NCBI GenBank assembly: GCA_900542765.1
Contig: UQOX01000001.1
Span: 1 to 64,000, forward strand
Direction: 5' to 3'
Origin: an uncultured Porphyromonadaceae bacterium
GTDB lineage: Bacteria; Bacteroidota; Bacteroidia; Bacteroidales; UBA11471
Length of the DNA stretch: 64,000 nucleotides
Shown here: positions 9,073-17,079 of the stretch, piece after piece
Layout of the letters: every line of letters begins with the position of its first letter
Numbering within the stretch: position 1 is the first letter of the stretch
Notes under the pieces: model-generated
The model's input: the letters and a program-made list of their open reading frames with translations, nothing else
Database searches by the model: none
What the model was told of the DNA's origin: nothing
Program-made: the position numbers and the translations under genes

Positions 9073-9969
9073 ATGACCTCTCACACCCATATCATCGCCG
9101 ATGTCGTGGAGCAACTCTCCTACCGCGACCCCCAGAGCAAGCTGAGCTATCACGGCTCCGATGAGCAGCGCATGCCCTCGATAGAGAAACTCGATGAAAT
9201 CATCGGGCTTTGCCGCAAGCTCCTCTTTCCCGGCTACTTCGGTCTCTCGGGACTCAACGGCCTCACCATCGGTTACCACCTCGGCACCGCCGCCGAGCGA
9301 CTCTATATCCTGCTGGCCGACCAAGTCTTTTCGGTACTCCACTTCGACAATTCCGAAACCTGCGACGCGTCTTCGCTGGCCGAGCTGCACCGGACAGCCG
9401 AGGAACACGCCGCCCGATTCATCGAAGCACTGCCCGAGCTGCGCCGCCTGCTGTCGACCGACGTCATCGCCACCTACAACGGCGACCCCGCCGCCGAGAG
9501 TTATGGAGAGGTGATTTACTGCTACCCGGCCATACGGGCCATGATCAACTATCGTGTCGCCCACCAGATGCATCAGCAGGGAATCCCCCTTATCCCGCGT
9601 ATCCTCACCGAGATGGCCCACTCCGAGACCGGCATCGACATACACCCGGCTGCCACCATCGGTGAATACTTTTCGATAGACCACGGTACCGGTGTCGTCA
9701 TCGGCGCCACCGCCATCATCGGAAAGAACGTGAAACTCTACCAAGGAGTGACCCTCGGTGCCAAGAGCTTCCCCCTCGACGACGAAGGCAACCCCATCAA
9801 AGGCATACCCCGCCACCCGATTCTCGAAGACGATGTCATCATCTACTCCAACGCTACCATTCTCGGCCGCATCACGATAGGCCGTGGAGCCACCATCGGC
9901 GGCAACATCTGGGTCACCGAAGATGTCGCCCCCAATGCCCGCATTGTACAAAGTAAAGCCCGAAAATAA
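9073..9969 (+). CDS. cysE: Serine O-acetyltransferase
   Basis: Makes O-acetylserine from serine and acetyl-CoA, the first step of cysteine synthesis. The protein is 298 residues from the ATG at 9073 (a TTG at 9058 is less likely). An alpha-helical N-terminal half precedes a C-terminal left-handed beta-helix with hexapeptide repeats (IHPAATIGEYFSIDHGTG, VVIGATAIIGKNVKLYQG, then ILGRITIGRGATIGG). The length and longer N-terminus resemble the EpsC/plant-like branch rather than enteric CysE. The stop codon overlaps the start of the next gene by one base (TAATG), which suggests translational coupling in a six-gene run. The O-acetylserine sulfhydrylase partner is not in this window. Confidence 0.93.
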   Translation: MTSHTHIIADVVEQLSYRDPQSKLSYHGSDEQRMPSIEKLDEIIGLCRKLLFPGYFGLSGLNGLTIGYHLGTAAERLYILLADQVFSVLHFDNSETCDASSLAELHRTAEEHAARFIEALPELRRLLSTDVIATYNGDPAAESYGEVIYCYPAIRAMINYRVAHQMHQQGIPLIPRILTEMAHSETGIDIHPAATIGEYFSIDHGTGVVIGATAIIGKNVKLYQGVTLGAKSFPLDDEGNPIKGIPRHPILEDDVIIYSNATILGRITIGRGATIGGNIWVTEDVAPNARIVQSKARK

Positions 9970-11609
9970 TGGAATCTTCCACCACATTCATCGCAAAAAC
10001 CTTTCAAGGTCTCGAAGAAGTTCTTGCCTCAGAAATTGCCGCCCTCGGCGGAGAAAACATCGAAACAGGACGCCGCATGGTGTCGTTCACCGGCGACAAG
10101 GAGTTGCTCTACAAGACCAACCTCCACTGCCGCACCGCCTTGCGCATTCTCAAACCGATACACACCTTCACGGCCGGCGACACCGACGAGCTCTATGCCC
10201 AGGTCAAAGCCTTCGACTGGACACAGTATCTCACTCCCGAGATGACCTTCTCCATCGACCCGGTGGTCTACTCCGACGAATTCCGCCACTCCAAGTTCGT
10301 GACCTACCGCGCCAAAGACGCCATCGCCGACTTCTTCAACGAGAAATACGGCAAACGCCCCTCGGTGCGGCTGAGCAACGCCGACATACTCATCAACCTG
10401 CACATCAGCCAGACCACCTGCACCCTCTCGCTCGACAGCTCGGGCGAATCGCTCCACCGCCGCGGATACCGCGTGGCACAGACCGAAGCCCCGCTCAACG
10501 AAGTGCTCGCCGCCGGCCTGTTGCTGCTGGCCGGCTGGGACGGCAGCCGCGACTTCATCGACCCCATGTGCGGCTCGGGAACCCTCCTCATCGAGGCCGC
10601 CCTCATCGCCACGGGAACGCCGGCCGGCATCTACCGCAAGGACTTCGCCTTCAAACACTGGAACGACTTCGACGAGGAGCTCTTCGACCGCCTCTACAAC
10701 GACGAGAGCCACGAACGCCCCTTCACCCACAAAATCTACGGCAGCGACATCTCTCCCGCCGCCACCGAGATAGCCCTGGCCAACATCAAGAACGCCGGCA
10801 TGAGCCGCTACATCGACCTCTCGACCAAGCCCATGCAACAATATGCCGAAGGCGACATCACCCCGGGCGGACTCCTGGTGACCAACCCTCCCTACGGCGA
10901 ACGCATCACCAGCGACGACCTCATGGGACTCTACACCATGATAGGGTCACAACTGAAACACGTCTTCAAAGGGTTCGACGCCTGGGTGCTCAGCTACCGC
11001 AACGAATGCTTCGACCACATCGGGCTCAAAGCCGCCACCCGCCTGCCCATGATGAACGGCGCCCTCGAATGCGAGTTCCGCAAATATGAAATCTTCGACG
11101 GGAAATACAACGACTTCAAACGCGAAACCGGCGGATTCAAGAAACCGGCCGCAACCGAAGGCGACGAAAAATTCCGCACTTTCGACGACCGTAAGCCGTT
11201 CAACGGCAACGGAAAGGAGAAAAAAGAACGGCCCAAGAAATTCTACACGTTCGACGATCGCAAGCCGCAACGCGAGAAAGACGAAACACGCAGCGAGAAG
11301 CCGCAACGCGAACGTCATAACAGTCGCCCCTTCGCCGGCAAAGCCGGCAGCGAGAACCGGGACGGCTACCGCCGGGAGCGCCCCTTCGGGAAAGCGGAGG
11401 GAAACGAGCCGACGAATACCGACCGGCTCCCCGACAGTTACTTCGACGACGACGAAATAAAAATATCGCGCTACCGCCGCAACCGTCCCCACGGCGACGA
11501 AGCCATACGCAGCTACGTCATCGGACGCAAACCCTCCATCGGCAATCCCGACGAGAAAAAAGACGCCCCCCAAAACGGCAAAAGCCTCAGACCGCGCAAG
11601 AAAAAATAA
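9969..11609 (+). CDS. THUMP-domain class I SAM-dependent RNA methyltransferase (RlmL-like) with a basic tail
   Basis: A 546-residue protein with an N-terminal THUMP RNA-binding domain (about residues 1-155) and an RlmL/YcbY-like methyltransferase domain (about 160-375). The SAM-binding loop is DFIDPMCGSGTLLIEAAL and the catalytic motif is NPPYGER. The family makes m2G in 23S rRNA, and the Bacteroidetes version lacks the RlmK half. The last 150 residues are a low-complexity basic tail with two copies of TFDDRKP and a final RPRKKK. Such tails are common in Bacteroidetes RNA-binding proteins and probably help RNA contact. It overlaps cysE by one base and is followed 12 bases later by the peptidase gene. 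The exact methylation site is unproven. Confidence 0.88.
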   Translation: MESSTTFIAKTFQGLEEVLASEIAALGGENIETGRRMVSFTGDKELLYKTNLHCRTALRILKPIHTFTAGDTDELYAQVKAFDWTQYLTPEMTFSIDPVVYSDEFRHSKFVTYRAKDAIADFFNEKYGKRPSVRLSNADILINLHISQTTCTLSLDSSGESLHRRGYRVAQTEAPLNEVLAAGLLLLAGWDGSRDFIDPMCGSGTLLIEAALIATGTPAGIYRKDFAFKHWNDFDEELFDRLYNDESHERPFTHKIYGSDISPAATEIALANIKNAGMSRYIDLSTKPMQQYAEGDITPGGLLVTNPPYGERITSDDLMGLYTMIGSQLKHVFKGFDAWVLSYRNECFDHIGLKAATRLPMMNGALECEFRKYEIFDGKYNDFKRETGGFKKPAATEGDEKFRTFDDRKPFNGNGKEKKERPKKFYTFDDRKPQREKDETRSEKPQRERHNSRPFAGKAGSENRDGYRRERPFGKAEGNEPTNTDRLPDSYFDDDEIKISRYRRNRPHGDEAIRSYVIGRKPSIGNPDEKKDAPQNGKSLRPRKKK

Positions 11610-11621
11610 TCCGACGCCATC

Positions 11622-13775
11622 ATGAAACGCCATCTCATTGTTCTGTTCACGCTATTGCTCGCCATGAACACCGCCGCACAAGACAAACAACTTACCGCCC
11701 AGGATTTGATTCCCGGCGGGAAAAACACCTATCGCTTCGTGCCCAAAGGTCTGCGACAGCTCACCTTTGTCGGCGACAACTACCTCTTTGCCCAAGGCGA
11801 CACCCTGCTCATCACCCGTCCGGGAAGCAACCGGCACCAACCGTGGCTTACCCTCGCCCGGCTGAACAAGGGTCTCGAAGAGGCCGGCCTGAAAGCCGTG
11901 AAATCGATGCCCGCCTTCTCCATCGAAGAGCGCGACGGCACCCCGCGGCTCGGCCTGTGGCTGCAATCGTCGTTCCTGCTCTTCAACCCCGAGACCGACC
12001 GGGTCGACTACCGCATACCCTACCGCAGGGGCGATGCCAACTTCGCCTTTGAACCCCATCAAAAGCGACTGGCCGCGACACAAGGCCGCGACCTCGTGGT
12101 CATCGACAGCGACAGCAACCGCACGGTCATCGCCCACGACGACAACGAAGCGGTGTCGTTCGGCGCCTCCAACGTGCACCGCAACGAGTTCGGCATAAGC
12201 AAAGGCATCTTCTGGTCGCCGCAAGGCAACGCCGTAGCCTTCTACCGCATGGACGAGAGCCGGGTAACCGACTATCCGCTCGTCGACATATCGGCCCGCA
12301 CGGCCGCCCTCAAAGCCACCAAATACCCCATGGCGGGCATGGCCAGCCATGAGGTGAAAGTGGGCATCTGCCACCTCGCCTCGGGCGACACCGTATACCT
12401 GCGCACCCCCGGAGAGAAAGACCAGTACCTGACCAACATCGCCTGGTCGCCCGACGAGTCGTGCATCTACCTGCAACGCCTCAACCGCGGCCAGGACACC
12501 TGCCGTCTCGAAGCCTACGACGCCTCGACGGGACGCCTGTTGCGCACCCTCTGCACCGAGACTTCGGAGAAGTATGTCGAGCCGCAACACCCCATCTTCT
12601 TCCTGCCCGGCCACGACGACCGCTTCGTGTTGCTCTCGCGCCGCGACGGATACCACCACCTCTACCTCTACAACACCGAGGGACGCCTGCTCCGTCAGCT
12701 GACCTCGGGTGCATGGGAAGTGCTCTCGGCCACCCCGTCGCCCGACGGGAAGTCGATTTTCATCACCTCGACCGAGGCTTCTCCGCTCGAAACGAACCTC
12801 TACAAAGTCTCCGTCGCCTCAGGTCGACGCACACGGCTCACCCCGCAAAGCGGCGTGCACAATGTGCGGTTGAGCCGTTCGGGTCGCTATGCCATCGACC
12901 TCTTTGCCAATCACGAGACACCGCGCATCACCCGGCTCATCAACACCGCCAGCGGCAAGACCGAGACGCTCCTCACAGCCGAGAACCCCTACAAGGGATA
13001 TGACCTGCCCAGTGTCATCTGCGGCACGCTGACAGCGGCCGACGACACGACCACGCTCTACTACCGCGTCACCCGTCCGCCCCACTTCGACCCCGAAAAG
13101 AAATATCCCGTCATCGTCTATGTCTACGGCGGCCCGCACGCCCAAATGATTACCGACCGCTTCCTTTGGGGCGCCTCGGGCAACGACCTGCTCATGGCCA
13201 CGCGCGGCTATGTTGTCTTCACCCTCGACAACCGTGGCTCGGCCAACCGCGGCCTGCCTTTCGAAGACGTGACCCACCACCGCCTGGGCGAGGAAGAGAT
13301 GGCCGACCAGATGCGCGGCATCGCCTGGTTGCAGGCACAACCGTGGTGCGACACCACACGCATCGGCGTACACGGGTGGAGCTTCGGTGGCTTCATGACC
13401 ACCAACCTCATGCTCACCCACAGCGACGTCTTCAAAGTGGGTGTGGCCGGCGGCCCCGTCATCGACTGGAAATACTACGAGGTGATGTATGGCGAACGCT
13501 ACATGGGCTCCCCGCAGAAAAACCCCGAAGGCTACAAAGACTCGAACCTCAACCTCAAAGCGGGCAACCTCACCGGGCACCTCCTGCTCATACACTGCGA
13601 CACCGACCCCGTCGTGGTGTGGCAACACAGCCTCTCGTTCCTGAAAAGCTGCATTCAGGCGGGCACCTACCCCGATTACTTCGTCTACCCGGGACACGCC
13701 CACAACGTCATCGGCCCCGAACGGGTGCACCTCTATGAAAAAGTAATCCGCTACTTCGACGATTATCTGAAATAA
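11622..13775 (+). CDS. Secreted prolyl oligopeptidase family serine peptidase (DPP IV-like, S9)
   Basis: A 717-residue exported peptidase with a signal peptide (MKRHLIVLFTLLLAMNTAAQ). A DPP IV-type beta-propeller (about residues 90-470) is followed by an alpha/beta hydrolase domain. The nucleophile motif is GWSFGG, with Ser near residue 587; Asp lies in CDTDPVV near 662 and His in GHAHNV near 692-694. In Bacteroidales such enzymes release X-Pro or X-Ala dipeptides in the periplasm for peptide nutrition. The gene is third in the run starting with cysE, 12 bases after the methyltransferase and 19 before purD. Exact dipeptide preference cannot be read from sequence. Confidence 0.92.
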   Translation: MKRHLIVLFTLLLAMNTAAQDKQLTAQDLIPGGKNTYRFVPKGLRQLTFVGDNYLFAQGDTLLITRPGSNRHQPWLTLARLNKGLEEAGLKAVKSMPAFSIEERDGTPRLGLWLQSSFLLFNPETDRVDYRIPYRRGDANFAFEPHQKRLAATQGRDLVVIDSDSNRTVIAHDDNEAVSFGASNVHRNEFGISKGIFWSPQGNAVAFYRMDESRVTDYPLVDISARTAALKATKYPMAGMASHEVKVGICHLASGDTVYLRTPGEKDQYLTNIAWSPDESCIYLQRLNRGQDTCRLEAYDASTGRLLRTLCTETSEKYVEPQHPIFFLPGHDDRFVLLSRRDGYHHLYLYNTEGRLLRQLTSGAWEVLSATPSPDGKSIFITSTEASPLETNLYKVSVASGRRTRLTPQSGVHNVRLSRSGRYAIDLFANHETPRITRLINTASGKTETLLTAENPYKGYDLPSVICGTLTAADDTTTLYYRVTRPPHFDPEKKYPVIVYVYGGPHAQMITDRFLWGASGNDLLMATRGYVVFTLDNRGSANRGLPFEDVTHHRLGEEEMADQMRGIAWLQAQPWCDTTRIGVHGWSFGGFMTTNLMLTHSDVFKVGVAGGPVIDWKYYEVMYGERYMGSPQKNPEGYKDSNLNLKAGNLTGHLLLIHCDTDPVVVWQHSLSFLKSCIQAGTYPDYFVYPGHAHNVIGPERVHLYEKVIRYFDDYLK

Positions 13776-13794
13776 TTTATAAAACATATTTGTC

Positions 13795-15063
13795 ATGAAT
13801 ATTCTGTTATTAGGCTCAGGCGGCCGCGAAAACGCCTTGGCATGGAAAATAGCCCAAAGTCCCCGCGTGGAAAATCTATACATCGCCCCGGGCAACGCCG
13901 GAACCGCCCGCATCGGGAAGAACGTCGCTCTCTCGGCCACCGACTTCCCGGCCCTCAAAGAGTTTGCACTCGCCCACGCCATCGACATGGTGGTGGTAGG
14001 GCCCGAAGATCCGCTCGTGAAAGGAGTCTATGACTTCTTCAAGAACGACGCGCAACTGGCCTCGATACCCGTCATCGGCCCGTCGGCTTCGGGAGCCCGC
14101 CTCGAAGGGAGCAAAGACTTTGCCAAAGCCTTCATGATGCGCCACCACATACCCACCGCCCGTTATGAGAGCTTCACCGCCGAGAACATCGACAAAGCCT
14201 ATGCCTTCCTCGAAACCCTCGAAGCCCCCTATGTGCTCAAAGCCGACGGCCTCGCCGCCGGAAAAGGGGTGCTCATACTCCCCACGCTCGAAGAGGCCAA
14301 GGCCGAGCTCAAAGAGATGCTCTCGGGCATGTTCGGCGAAGCCAGCCGCACGGTCGTCATCGAGGAGTTCCTCTCGGGCATCGAATGCTCGGTCTTCGTC
14401 CTCACCGACGGCAAGAGCTATAAAATCCTGCCCGAAGCCAAAGACTACAAACGCATCGGCGAGGGCGACACCGGCCTCAACACCGGCGGCATGGGTGCCG
14501 TATCGCCCGTACCGTTTGCCGATGCCACCTTCATGAAGAAGGTCGAAGAGCGCATCGTCGTGCCCACCATCAACGGATTGAAGGAGGAGGGTATCGACTA
14601 CAAGGGATTTATCTTCCTCGGCCTCATCAACGTGAAAAACGAACCGATGGTCATCGAATACAACGTGCGCATGGGCGACCCCGAGACCGAAGCCGTCATG
14701 CTGCGCATCAAAAGCGACCTCGTGGAACTGCTCGAAGGCGTGGCCCAAGGCGACCTCGACCGTCGCGTGCTCGACGTCGACCCGCGCTCGGCCGTCACCG
14801 TGATGCTGGTATCGGGCGGATACCCCGGAGCCTATGAGAAAGGGAAGGTCATCACCGGCATCGACGACGTGACCGACAGCATCGTGTTCCACGCCGGCAC
14901 GGCCGAGAAAGAGGGTCACATCGTCACCAACGGCGGCCGCGTCATCGCCGTCAGCTCCTACGGAAAAGACAAGGACGATGCCCTGCAACGCTCGTTTGCC
15001 AACGCCTCGAAAATCCATTTCGAGAAGAAATATTTCCGTTCCGACATCGGATTCGACCTCTAA
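13795..15063 (+). CDS. purD: Phosphoribosylamine-glycine ligase (GAR synthetase)
   Basis: Catalyses the second step of de novo purine synthesis, joining glycine to phosphoribosylamine with ATP. The 422-residue length is normal for bacterial PurD. It starts with the family's [17 protein letters not shown] and has an ATP-grasp core containing [32 protein letters not shown] and [14 protein letters not shown]. It lies in the cysE run, 19 bases after the peptidase gene and 23 before a membrane-protein gene. The mixture of unrelated functions suggests shared expression rather than one pathway. Confidence 0.97.
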   Translation: MNILLLGSGGRENALAWKIAQSPRVENLYIAPGNAGTARIGKNVALSATDFPALKEFALAHAIDMVVVGPEDPLVKGVYDFFKNDAQLASIPVIGPSASGARLEGSKDFAKAFMMRHHIPTARYESFTAENIDKAYAFLETLEAPYVLKADGLAAGKGVLILPTLEEAKAELKEMLSGMFGEASRTVVIEEFLSGIECSVFVLTDGKSYKILPEAKDYKRIGEGDTGLNTGGMGAVSPVPFADATFMKKVEERIVVPTINGLKEEGIDYKGFIFLGLINVKNEPMVIEYNVRMGDPETEAVMLRIKSDLVELLEGVAQGDLDRRVLDVDPRSAVTVMLVSGGYPGAYEKGKVITGIDDVTDSIVFHAGTAEKEGHIVTNGGRVIAVSSYGKDKDDALQRSFANASKIHFEKKYFRSDIGFDL

Positions 15064-15086
15064 CCACGACACACCGGGTTGCACTC

Positions 15087-16070
15087 ATGACCTTATCGAC
15101 CGAGAAACTCCTTTCTGCCATCGACAGCCGTCGCACCGTCCCCATCGCCTGGGGCACGGTGTGGCTGTTGTCACTGGTAGCCCTCGTGATGCGGGAGCCC
15201 GACAGATCGGTCGTCGGCACCCTGCCGGCCGACACGCCGCTGTGGCAGTCGCGGGTCATTATCTATCTCCTGCACAGCGCGGCCACGCTGCTGAGTTGCA
15301 TATTGCTCATACACCTCAACAACACCTGCAACCTCATGCAGCGGCGCACTTGGCTTCCCGCCACCACCCTGCTGTTTCTCAACCTCTGCAACCCTGCTTT
15401 TGCCGACCGTCCCAATACCGCCTTGCTCCTGTCGCCGCTGCTCGTCGTGTGGCTCTACCTGCTCTTTACCTCTTACCAGAAAGAGGGGCGCGAAGCCGCC
15501 TATGGCATAGGGCTGCTCACAACGGCCTGCACCTTGCTTTGGCCGCCGGCAGCCGCAATGATTGTCGCTCTCGGCACAGGACCGGCCTACATGCAGAACC
15601 TGACATGGAAATCGGCGACAGCTTTCCTGCTGGGTATCGCAACGCCGGTATGGCTGCTTTTCGTGGCAAATATCATCTTCGACCTGCACCTCTATTACAC
15701 CTTCGACCAGTTTGTGTCGTATATTCCCGGCCTGCCCTACTCGCTGCAAGCCGACGACCCGACCGCCCTGGTGGGGTATGGCATGGCCGCCCTCATCGGC
15801 GTGAGCTGTTGCCTGTCGGGCAATTACCTCATCACCCGCCACAAGATACAGATATGGCGCAGCAACCGTTTCCTGCTGTTGCTGCTCCTCTTTATACTGG
15901 CCGCAGCCCTGCTCAACCCCGACCGCACGGCCGACTTCCTGCCGTGGATACACATCGTCACGGCGCAAGCCTCGGCCTATTATCTCATTCATGCCCGCAA
16001 CCGCTACGCACCCTGGCAAGCCTGCGTGGTTGTCGCCGCTTACCTCCTGCTTTATATATGGAATTTCTGA
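15087..16070 (+). CDS. Polytopic inner-membrane protein of unknown function
   Basis: A 327-residue protein with about nine to ten hydrophobic segments, for example VWLLSLVALVM, IIYLLHSAATLLSCILLIHL, LLLSPLLVVWLYLLF and FLLLLLLFILAAALL. No catalytic motif stands out. It resembles Bacteroidetes DUF6427-like membrane proteins in size and layout, but I am not certain. The last codons overlap the next gene by 13 bases, so translation of the pair is probably coupled. It follows purD by 23 bases. Confidence 0.75.
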   Translation: MTLSTEKLLSAIDSRRTVPIAWGTVWLLSLVALVMREPDRSVVGTLPADTPLWQSRVIIYLLHSAATLLSCILLIHLNNTCNLMQRRTWLPATTLLFLNLCNPAFADRPNTALLLSPLLVVWLYLLFTSYQKEGREAAYGIGLLTTACTLLWPPAAAMIVALGTGPAYMQNLTWKSATAFLLGIATPVWLLFVANIIFDLHLYYTFDQFVSYIPGLPYSLQADDPTALVGYGMAALIGVSCCLSGNYLITRHKIQIWRSNRFLLLLLLFILAAALLNPDRTADFLPWIHIVTAQASAYYLIHARNRYAPWQACVVVAAYLLLYIWNF

Positions 16071-16507
16071 CCACACTGAGTGAGTGGGGCTACATAGGTC
16101 TCTTCATCGCCGCATTCCTGGCGGGGAGCGTGCTTCCGTTCAGCTCCGAAGTCGTACTGGGACTGCTCATCGCCGCCGGATACGGCGCTATCGGCTGCAC
16201 CATGGCAGCCACCCTGGGCAACTGGCTGGGAGGCATCACCTGCTACTACATAGGCCGACTGGGAAAAACCGAATGGATAGAGAAATACCTGAAACTCTCT
16301 CACGAGAAACTCGAAAAGACGCAGCGTTTCCTGCAAGGGAAAGGTTCGTTCATGGGCTTTTTCTCTTTTGTTCCCGGCATCGGCGATGCCATCGTCGTGG
16401 CCTTGGGCCTCATGAGAGCCAATCTGCTTGGCGTCTCGCTCTCGATGCTGCTGGGTAAAGGCATTCGCTACTACCTCATCGCCATCGGCGTGGAATGGGT
16501 TTTCTGA
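16058..16507 (+). CDS. Small DedA/VTT-like membrane protein (YqaA family)
   Basis: A 149-residue membrane protein beginning MEFLTTLSEWGYIGLF. Features of the YqaA/VTT group are visible: the N-terminal re-entrant-type segment FLAGSVLPFSSEVVLGLLIA, a Gly-rich TLGNWLGGITCYYIGR, and FVPGIGDAIVVALGLMR near the C-terminus. DedA-family proteins are linked to phospholipid flipping and membrane homeostasis. The start ATG lies inside the end of the preceding gene, an overlap of 13 bases, which supports it as the last member of the six-gene run. The specific substrate is unknown. Confidence 0.85.
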   Translation: MEFLTTLSEWGYIGLFIAAFLAGSVLPFSSEVVLGLLIAAGYGAIGCTMAATLGNWLGGITCYYIGRLGKTEWIEKYLKLSHEKLEKTQRFLQGKGSFMGFFSFVPGIGDAIVVALGLMRANLLGVSLSMLLGKGIRYYLIAIGVEWVF

Positions 16508-17026
16508 GCATCGAGCCCGGCCCCATTTTCCGACAGACATATTCCCGGCACACTTCAGCTTCACCCGACAAAAGAGGGGTTTGGACGCATTCGGGTTTAG
16601 ACGCATGCTGTCCAAAATGCCGCAAGCAACCATTGCCTTCCTATACGGTGCGGCAATCCGACAATCAAAAGGAAAAATGATTCGGCTACCTCGCGGCCAT
16701 TTCCCGCCGCAGGAGATTCCCTCTATCGTCGTTTTCAAGGCGGGGTATGAATCCGTCCCGTCGAACGAGAATCCGTCGATGTCGCAAAAGAATCCCGTGT
16801 ACCACAACCGGCAAAAAACATTTCTCAAGGACGGCACAGCGGTCAAACAACGGTCGGCATTCGTCGACCCCGCAAACCCGTCGGCATATCAAATCCCGCA
16901 TCAAAGGCGGGCGAAAAGAGCTTCGCCTGCCGTCTATCACTTATACCTACCACGAGAAGGACGACAGCCTGTCGTAAAATCCACCTTGGGGCTATCAAAG
17001 CCTCCAAAGCATAAATATCCTCCCAA
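16508..17026. other. Unassigned 519-base intergenic stretch
   Basis: No ORF here has family features I recognise. The longest plus-strand frame continues from inside the VTT gene and has no sensible start. A 10-bp hairpin, GGCGGGCGAA (16906-16915) with TTCGCCTGCC (16922-16931), lies in it without a T tract. It may hold a decayed gene, a small RNA or nothing functional. Confidence 0.5.
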
Positions 17027-17062
17027 AAAAGAAGCCTCGGAAAAATTTCCGAGGCTTCTTTT
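17027..17062. terminator. Bidirectional Rho-independent terminator after secDF
   Basis: A 17-bp perfect stem, AAAAGAAGCCTCGGAAA (17027-17043) with TTTCCGAGGCTTCTTTT (17046-17062), is flanked by A and T runs so it can serve both strands. It lies 18 bases beyond the minus-strand secDF stop. Confidence 0.88.
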
Positions 17063-17079
17063 CATATAAGAGCTTTGCA

